Origin: Allopusillimonas lactea
Lineage (GTDB): Bacteria > Pseudomonadota > Gammaproteobacteria > Burkholderiales > Burkholderiaceae_B
Reading direction: 5' to 3'
Assembly (NCBI RefSeq): GCF_021653995.1
Contig: NZ_JAJJOZ010000001.1
Coordinates: forward strand, 558,001-622,000
Length of the DNA stretch: 64,000 nt
Shown: in pieces, positions 58,416 through 64,000 of the stretch
Layout of the letters: each line of letters begins with the position of its first letter
Numbering within the stretch: the stretch's first letter is position 1
Made by a program: the position numbers and the translations under genes
Notes under the pieces: generated by a model
Databases searched by the model: none
The model's input: the letters and a program-made list of their open reading frames with translations, nothing else
Told to the model about the DNA's origin: nothing

Positions 58416-59230
58416 CCCGCCGCCAGCGTATTCTGCAAAACGAGCTCTGTGAGCAACTCATCGTGGAGAAAGAAGGCCCATCCGGCTGGATCACCTTCAA
58501 TGACCCGGATCGCCACAATGCCATCTCCTATGCCATGTGGGACGGCATTCCGCTGGCGTTGACCACCTTTCAGGACGATCCGGAGATCAAAAGCGTCGTG
58601 TTGACCGGTGCAGGTGAAAAGGCGTTCGTCAGCGGCGCGAACATTTCGCAGTTCGACACCTTGCGCACGGGCAGCGACGCCGTCGAACAATACGAGATCG
58701 TCGCCGAACGCGCCCAGCTCGCGCTGCGCGATTTCCCCAAGCCGCTGCTGGCACGCATCAATGGCTACTGCATAGGGGGCGGGCTCAATATTGCCCTATG
58801 TTGCGACTTGCGCATCGCCAGCGACGGCTCCTCGTTCGCCATTCCGGCGGGCAAGCTGGGCCTGGGCTACCGCTTCAGTGCGATCCAGAATCTTGTGCGT
58901 GCCGCGGGCACTGCCAATGCGCTCGAAATATTCCTGACGGCGGACCGCTTCCCCGCCAGGCAAGCGCGCGAAAAGGGCCTGCTGCACGCGGTGACGACAC
59001 GCGACGAGCTGGACACCTGTGTAGCGGCCTACCTGGACAAAATCAACGCGCTCGCACCGCTGACGCTGCAGGCAGGCAAAAAGATGATCAATACCCTCGC
59101 CGACCGCTGCGAAGAGATTGACCTGGACGAAATGAAAGCGCTGGTGATCCAGTGCTTTGAAAGTGACGATTACAAGGAAGGCAAACGCGCCTTCGCCGAA
59201 AAACGGCGGCCCGATTTCAAAGGCCGCTGA
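58412..59230 (+). CDS. Crotonase-fold protein lacking both hydratase glutamates (module A)
   Basis: This 272-aa enoyl-CoA hydratase/isomerase-fold protein keeps the oxyanion-hole segments AFVSGANISQF and GYCIGGGLNIAL. At the two catalytic glutamate positions of enoyl-CoA hydratase it has Asn126 (GGGLN) and Ala146 (IPAGKLGLG). A simple hydratase is therefore unlikely; other crotonase reactions (decarboxylation, hydrolysis, ring chemistry) are possible. It overlaps the GntR gene by four bases and is followed by a Bug gene. Confidence 0.9.
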   Translation: MTRRQRILQNELCEQLIVEKEGPSGWITFNDPDRHNAISYAMWDGIPLALTTFQDDPEIKSVVLTGAGEKAFVSGANISQFDTLRTGSDAVEQYEIVAERAQLALRDFPKPLLARINGYCIGGGLNIALCCDLRIASDGSSFAIPAGKLGLGYRFSAIQNLVRAAGTANALEIFLTADRFPARQAREKGLLHAVTTRDELDTCVAAYLDKINALAPLTLQAGKKMINTLADRCEEIDLDEMKALVIQCFESDDYKEGKRAFAEKRRPDFKGR

Positions 59231-59256
59231 ACCACCTCATCGACAAGGAGAAGAGG

Positions 59257-60225
59257 ATGACATCATTGAAGCATGTACTGCCGGCGCTGGCGCTGGCATT
59301 TGCGGCAGGCAACGCTGCGGCAGCCTATCCCGAGCAGCCTATCCGGCTGGTGGTGGGCTATGCGGCGGGCGGTACAACAGATATTCTTGCCCGCGCCCTG
59401 GGCGAACAACTGGCTACAGCGCTCAATGCTTCCGTCGTGATCGAGAACAAGCCAGGCGCCGCCGGCAGCATAGGCGCGGCCTATGTGCAAAATGCCAAGC
59501 CTGACGGCTACACAGTGTTTATTGCCACTGTGTCCAGCCACGGCATGAACCCGGCCCTGTACAGCTCGCTCAATTACGATCCGGTCAAGGGCTTCGCGCC
59601 CGTCTCAATGCTGGCGTCTATCCCGCTCGTGCTGGTGGCCGATCCAAAGCGCGACTATAAAACGGTGGACGGGCTGGTGAAGGCCGCCGCCGACAAACCC
59701 GGAACGTTGAACTACTCAACCAGCGGCAACGGGTCTCCGGTACATATCGCTGCGGCGATGTTCAGCGATGCCGCTAACCTGGACGTGGTCCATGTGCCCT
59801 ACCGTGGCGGCGCCATGGCCAACACCGCGATCATGAGCGGCGACGCCCAGTTCACGTTTGCCACACTGCCGGCCGCCCTGCCGCTGGTCAAGGCTGGCAA
59901 GCTTGACGCGCTCGCCGTCACCACCAAAGCGCGCTCGCCCCAGCTGCCCGACATTCCCACCATGGCCGAGAACAGCAAGTTCGGCAACTATGAGATCAAC
60001 ACCTGGAACGCGCTGCTTGCGCCCGCCGGCACACCCGACGAAGTCATCAAGACGTTGAATGCCGCCGTGGTGAAGGTCATGAGTTCGCAGAAGCTACAGA
60101 CCACTTTCCGGCATGAGGGCGCAGAGCCCGCCAGCAGCACACCCGAAGAGCTCAAGGCTTTCATCGATAGCCAGATCGGCTACTGGCACAACGTCGTCAA
60201 GAAGCTGAACCTGCAAATCAGCTGA
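59257..60225 (+). CDS. Bug-family solute-binding protein (TTT system, module A)
   Basis: This 322-aa periplasmic protein has a signal peptide (ending GNAAAAYPEQ) and the Bug hallmark QPIRLVVGYAAGGTTDILAR, NKPGAAGSIGAAYV and KPDGYTVFIATVSS. Bug proteins bind carboxylates or amides and feed tripartite tricarboxylate transporters or act as sensors. No TctA/TctB membrane genes are in the window, so it probably shares a membrane partner encoded elsewhere. Confidence 0.93.
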   Translation: MTSLKHVLPALALAFAAGNAAAAYPEQPIRLVVGYAAGGTTDILARALGEQLATALNASVVIENKPGAAGSIGAAYVQNAKPDGYTVFIATVSSHGMNPALYSSLNYDPVKGFAPVSMLASIPLVLVADPKRDYKTVDGLVKAAADKPGTLNYSTSGNGSPVHIAAAMFSDAANLDVVHVPYRGGAMANTAIMSGDAQFTFATLPAALPLVKAGKLDALAVTTKARSPQLPDIPTMAENSKFGNYEINTWNALLAPAGTPDEVIKTLNAAVVKVMSSQKLQTTFRHEGAEPASSTPEELKAFIDSQIGYWHNVVKKLNLQIS

Positions 60226-60384
60226 GGCATCGTCGCCTGCGCACCGTGATACCTTGCGGATCTGGTGCGCAGCGCCATGCGGCACATAGGCCTGCGGTTT
60301 TTTCGAACACCGCGATCGAATATTTGAACTGGATCGAGAAGGCGCGCGCGACGTAGACTGCTTGTTGTTTTCAACGAGGCAGTG

Positions 60385-61554
60385 ATGATTGCGAACGCAT
60401 TGAAAGGTATACGCGTCGTGGATCTGTCCCGCATTCTCGCGGGGCCATGGTGTACACAGAACCTGGCGGATCTGGGCGCGGAAGTGATCAAGATCGAAAA
60501 GCCGGGCGCCGGGGATGACACGCGCGCCTGGGGGCCGCCGTATCTGGAAGGCCCGGATGGCCAGACGATGTCGGCCTATTTCATGTGCTGCAATCGCGGC
60601 AAACGTTCGGTATGCCTGGATTTCAAGAGCGACACCGGCCGTGCGCAGTTGCTGAATCTTATTCGTGACGCGGATGTGCTGGTCGAGAACTACCGCGCCG
60701 GCACACTCAAACGCTACCAGCTCGATTATGACAGCCTCAAGGCCATCAACCCGCGCCTGGTATACGCATCGATTACCGGCTACGGCCAGACGGGGCCCAA
60801 GGCACAGCGGCCAGGCTATGACTATATTTTCCAGGGTCTGGGCGGCTTGATGAGTTATACCGGACACGCCGACGGTTCGCCTGGTGCAGGCCCCCTGCGC
60901 ACCGGCGTCGCGGTGGTGGACATTTCGACCGGTATGTATGCCACGTCCGCCATCCTTGCTGCGCTATTCCAACGCCAGCAAACCGGTCAGGGCGTCTGGC
61001 TGGACCTCGCGCTGCTGGATGTTGCCGTGGCGATGAATGCCAACCAGGCGGCAAACTATCTCGTCTCGGGCAAGAACCCCGAGCGCAGCGGCAACGCACA
61101 CCCCAATCTGGCACCTTACGAGGTTTTCCGCGCTGCAGACGGCTACTTCATCCTGGCCATCGGCAATGACAGCCAGTTCGGTAAGTTCTGCGTCTTCAGC
61201 GGGCACCCCGCGCTGGCAGAGGATCCCCGTTATGCCACTAACAGCGCGCGGATACAAAACCTGGCGTCGCTGCGCGCCGAACTCGGTCGCATTATCGCCG
61301 AGCACCCCCGCAAGTACTGGACTGACGCGCTGGACGAACTCGGCATATCCTGGGGCGCCATCAACACACTCGAGGATGTGTTCAACGACGAGCAAGTCCG
61401 GCACCGCGGGATGTTGAATACCGTGCACCATCCCGTGATGGGTGAAATGCGGCTGGTCGGCAACCCCATGCTGGCCGCATCGCGCACCCTCGCCGCAACC
61501 GCCGCGCCGCCGCTTCTGGGCGAGCACACCCGCATGCTTGAAGACCTGGCCTGA
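60385..61554 (+). CDS. CaiB/BaiF-family CoA-transferase (module B)
   Basis: This second class III CoA-transferase has 389 aa, with Asp146 in RPGYDYIFQGLGG as nucleophile, DLSRILAGPWCTQNLADLGA at the start and VLVENYRAGTLKRY. It is clearly a different subtype from the module A enzyme, having the canonical RILAGPWC motif that the other lacks. The ATG at 60385 follows GAGG; a GTG one codon earlier is possible. First gene of module B. Confidence 0.93.
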   Translation: MIANALKGIRVVDLSRILAGPWCTQNLADLGAEVIKIEKPGAGDDTRAWGPPYLEGPDGQTMSAYFMCCNRGKRSVCLDFKSDTGRAQLLNLIRDADVLVENYRAGTLKRYQLDYDSLKAINPRLVYASITGYGQTGPKAQRPGYDYIFQGLGGLMSYTGHADGSPGAGPLRTGVAVVDISTGMYATSAILAALFQRQQTGQGVWLDLALLDVAVAMNANQAANYLVSGKNPERSGNAHPNLAPYEVFRAADGYFILAIGNDSQFGKFCVFSGHPALAEDPRYATNSARIQNLASLRAELGRIIAEHPRKYWTDALDELGISWGAINTLEDVFNDEQVRHRGMLNTVHHPVMGEMRLVGNPMLAASRTLAATAAPPLLGEHTRMLEDLA

Positions 61555-61585
61555 ACGCCAAACCACCAATCTAGAGGAGCCCCCT

Positions 61586-62569
61586 ATGACTTCGACATTC
61601 GTAAGCCGCTGGTCCGTACGCACTGCAACCGGCACCTGTCTGATCGCCCTGGCCTCATCGGCATTGGCCGCCTATCCGGATCAACCCATTCGCCTGGTCG
61701 TACCCTACGCCCCCGGCGGCACCACTGATCTGATCGCCCGCATTGTGGCGCCCAAGCTGGGCGAAGCGCTGGGCCAGCCGGTGGTCATCCTGAACAAGCC
61801 CGGCGCGGGCGGCGCAATCGGCAGCGCTTCCGCGGCTCGCGAAAAGCCTGACGGCTATACCTTGGTCATGGCCGTTGAAAGCTCACACGCGGTAAACCCC
61901 AGCGTGCAGAAAACCTCTTTGTACGACCCCGTGAAAGATTTTTCACCCATCAGCAACTTGGCCAATGTGCTGGGTGTGCTGGATGTCAAGGCAGACTCAC
62001 CCATCAAGACTTTCCAGCAGTTGGTCGATACACTCAAGGCCGAGCCCGGCAAGCTCTCTTTCGGCTCATCCGGCAACGGCGGCTACAGCCATCTGTTCGG
62101 CGAGCGCTTCAAGAGTGCCACGCAAACCCAGATGCTGCATGTACCCTATAAAGGCCTGGGCCCGGCGCTGACCGACCTGCTGGCGGGGCAGATCGACGTC
62201 GTGTTCGACAACCTGCCCTCTTCCGCCGGCCAGATCAAGGCTGGCACGCTGCGCCCATTGGCCGTGGCCGCACCCGCCCGCATCAAGCAAATGCCCGATG
62301 TGCCCACTTATGCAGAAGTGGGCTACCCTCAACTCAATACGCCTTCCTGGTTTGGCCTGGCGGCGCCAGCCGGTGTACCGGATGATATTTTGGATACGCT
62401 GAATGCAGCCGTGAAAAAGGCGCTTGCAGACCCGGCAGTTGTCACGCAGATCGAGCAACAAGGCGCGGTGCCCGACTATACATCGCGCGATGCCTTCAAG
62501 AAGCTGATTCAGGACTCCAACACACGCTGGCAGCAAGTCGTCACCGATATCAAGTTCGAGAAACTGTGA
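61586..62569 (+). CDS. Bug-family solute-binding protein (module B)
   Basis: This 327-aa periplasmic binding protein has a signal peptide (ending SSALAAYPDQ) and the Bug motifs QPIRLVVPYAPGGTTDLIAR, NKPGAGGAIGSASAA and KPDGYTLVMAVESS. GAGGAG precedes the ATG at 61586; the longer frame starts within the CoA-transferase gene and is rejected. Its ligand is presumably the acid activated by the module B CoA-transferase (inference from context). Confidence 0.93.
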   Translation: MTSTFVSRWSVRTATGTCLIALASSALAAYPDQPIRLVVPYAPGGTTDLIARIVAPKLGEALGQPVVILNKPGAGGAIGSASAAREKPDGYTLVMAVESSHAVNPSVQKTSLYDPVKDFSPISNLANVLGVLDVKADSPIKTFQQLVDTLKAEPGKLSFGSSGNGGYSHLFGERFKSATQTQMLHVPYKGLGPALTDLLAGQIDVVFDNLPSSAGQIKAGTLRPLAVAAPARIKQMPDVPTYAEVGYPQLNTPSWFGLAAPAGVPDDILDTLNAAVKKALADPAVVTQIEQQGAVPDYTSRDAFKKLIQDSNTRWQQVVTDIKFEKL

Positions 62570-62580
62570 GAAGGCACACC

Positions 62581-63366
62581 ATGGACAGCACACAATGGGC
62601 ACATCACGCCGACCTGAGCATTGACGAGCAAGGCATCGCAACCTTGCGCATCGCCAATGCCGGTACCCTGAACATTCTCGGTACGCCTGTCATCGCCGCG
62701 CTCAGGCAGGCGCTGGACGCCATCTCGCAGGATTCCCGGGTGCGCGTCGTCGTGCTGCGCGGGGACGGCGATAAGGCCTTTGTTGCTGGCGCCGATATCA
62801 AGGAGATGGTCAACTTCGACACTGCGTCGGCCACTGCCTTCATCGATGGGCTGCGTCAGTTGTCGGACGCGGTGCGGGCGCTGAAGGTTCCGGTCATCGC
62901 AAGAATACCTGGCTGGTGCCTGGGTGGCGGCCTGGAATTCGCACTCGCTTGCGACCTGCGCATCGGTTCGGAACAGGCCAAACTGGGTATGCCGGAAGTC
63001 AAGGTCGGGATCCCCTCCATCATCCACGCCGCCCTGCTTCCCCGCCTGGTTGGGCAGGCGCGCGCCAATTGGATGCTGCTGACGGGCGAGATTATCGAGG
63101 CGCGCGAGGCGCTGGCCTACGGGCTGCTGGACCGCGTCGTGCCGGCTGATCAGCTCGATGCCGAAGTCGCGCGTGTAGCGCAGCTGCTGGCGGGTTTTGG
63201 CCCCACAGTGCTCGCGCAGCAGAAGCGCCTGCTGCGCGAATGGGAAGACCAACCGCTGGAGACCGCCATCCTGAACGGTGTGCGGGAATTCGCTCAGGCC
63301 TTCGACACCGGCGAACCGCAGCATTACATGGGCGAGTTCGTGCGCGCAAAGCAGCAGAAGGCCTGA
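62581..63366 (+). CDS. Enoyl-CoA hydratase, canonical crotonase (module B)
   Basis: This 261-aa crotonase retains both catalytic glutamates, Glu119 in CLGGGLEFALACD and Glu139 in GMPEVKVGIPS, so it should hydrate an enoyl-CoA. The ATG at 62581 has GAAGG upstream; a GTG at 62566 overlapping the previous stop is the alternative. It closes module B, 12 bp after the Bug gene. Confidence 0.93.
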   Translation: MDSTQWAHHADLSIDEQGIATLRIANAGTLNILGTPVIAALRQALDAISQDSRVRVVVLRGDGDKAFVAGADIKEMVNFDTASATAFIDGLRQLSDAVRALKVPVIARIPGWCLGGGLEFALACDLRIGSEQAKLGMPEVKVGIPSIIHAALLPRLVGQARANWMLLTGEIIEAREALAYGLLDRVVPADQLDAEVARVAQLLAGFGPTVLAQQKRLLREWEDQPLETAILNGVREFAQAFDTGEPQHYMGEFVRAKQQKA

Positions 63367-63560
63367 TCCCGAGCCGAAGCAGCAGCCCTGTCGGTCGTGC
63401 CGCGCGCCCGCATCATTAATCATCGGGCGCGCAGGCGGTCGACCGCACTCATGTGAACCGCCGCAGTGGGGCCGCGCCACGGTCATCTATGCAGGCTGAA
63501 AAGCCGTTACGATGTAGTGTACCGGGACGGCCCGGCACGCTACCGGTACGGAGGCCGGCC

Positions 63561-64000
63561 TTGCATTACGAACTGAAAGACTTGCGCCTGTTCCAAGCGA
63601 TTGCCGAAGTTGGCAATCTGTCGACGGGCGCGGCGGCCATGCACATGACAGCATCGTCCGCCAGCTATCGCCTCAAGAACCTCGAGTATGCTGTCGGCAG
63701 CCCTGTGTTTCTGCGCACCCCGAAAGGCATGAAGCTTACGCCCGCGGGCGAAGTGCTGGCCAAACACGCCAGAAAACTGCTTTCAGATGTGGAAACCATG
63801 CATAGAGAGCTTGGCGACTATTCCACCCGGCTGCGGGGCAGCGTACGGTTGCTGGCCAACAGCAGCTCGCTCAATAGTTTCATCATCCCCAGCCTGGCCC
63901 GCTTTCTGGTTTCCAATGCAAGCATCAACGTCGACCTGAAAGAAAAAGAGAGCCCGACGATCAGCCAGGCCATCGAAGAAGGCCAGGCCGACATCGGCGT
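63561..64000 (+). CDS. LysR-family transcriptional regulator, partial
   Basis: The first 146 codons of a LysR-type regulator run off the right edge. The winged HTH reads LRLFQAIAEVGNLSTGAAAM, then SYRLKNLEYAVGSPVFLRTP, and the start of the effector domain follows (GSVRLLANSSSLNSFIIP). The start is TTG at 63561, with GGAGG six bases upstream. It probably controls module B, though its own orientation (same strand, downstream) is less usual than divergence. Confidence 0.9.
   Translation, partial: MHYELKDLRLFQAIAEVGNLSTGAAAMHMTASSASYRLKNLEYAVGSPVFLRTPKGMKLTPAGEVLAKHARKLLSDVETMHRELGDYSTRLRGSVRLLANSSSLNSFIIPSLARFLVSNASINVDLKEKESPTISQAIEEGQADIG

Noticed and set aside
60237..60303. 9-bp inverted repeat followed by a T-run after the module A Bug gene, considered as a terminator
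   Set aside because: The T-run (60298-60303) is 26 bases beyond the stem and the loop is 18 nt, so it does not have the geometry of an intrinsic terminator; it may still help end module A.
59257..62569. Search for TctA/TctB membrane genes beside the Bug proteins
   Set aside because: None is present in the window; a complete transporter cannot be claimed.

Overview
The window reads as a chromosomal segment of a betaproteobacterium of the Alcaligenaceae (Bordetella / Achromobacter / Pusillimonas-like). The reasons are the high-GC coding sequence, the Bug-type solute-binding proteins paired with CaiB/BaiF CoA-transferases, the gmk-rpoZ-spoT and surE-pcm-nlpD blocks, and protein sequences of that general type. 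Genus and species are inference. I see no tRNA, rRNA, CRISPR array, insertion sequence or prophage. Most of the window is core housekeeping, with an accessory catabolic cluster at the right end.

Left part (1-19,300, almost all minus strand): an RND tripartite efflux operon whose outer-membrane gene runs off the left edge; a BON-domain lipoprotein and a glycine-rich membrane protein; a ybhP-clsB-ybhN phospholipid operon; a TrpXYZ-like ABC importer with an intrinsic terminator between its binding-protein gene and its permease gene; a spermidine-synthase-like protein and a thiolase; a 46-codon gene with its own promoter and terminator candidates; and a four-gene locus (small PepSY protein, DUF2271 protein, PepSY/flavodoxin/FNR fusion, ApbE). 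I read that last locus as an NAD(P)H-driven transmembrane electron pathway ending in a covalently flavinylated periplasmic protein. It is the most interesting system here.

Middle (19,300-55,400): xthA and a small unknown gene, gmk-rpoZ-spoT, azlCD, an M23 peptidase, ppiD, a glycerophosphodiesterase, rlmJ, an RsuA/RluF-type pseudouridine synthase, ubiC, yaeQ, a PII protein, an MscS-type channel, argH (probably leaderless), rlmD, a Spy/LTXXQ periplasmic protein, the surE-pcm-nlpD-exonuclease operon, plsY, tsaD, a thioredoxin-like gene preceded by a strong terminator, yigZ, ybiT, ldcA with a histidine-rich extension, tadA, a HAD phosphatase, the NAD(P)HX repair enzyme, an ABC-2 exporter, yajQ, an acyl-CoA synthetase and a DMT exporter.

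Right end (55,800-64,000, plus strand): an Lrp/AsnC regulator followed by two parallel modules. Module A is CoA-transferase, GntR/FCD regulator, crotonase and Bug protein. Module B is CoA-transferase, Bug protein and crotonase. A truncated LysR gene follows. Together they look like uptake and CoA-dependent breakdown of one or two unidentified organic acids.
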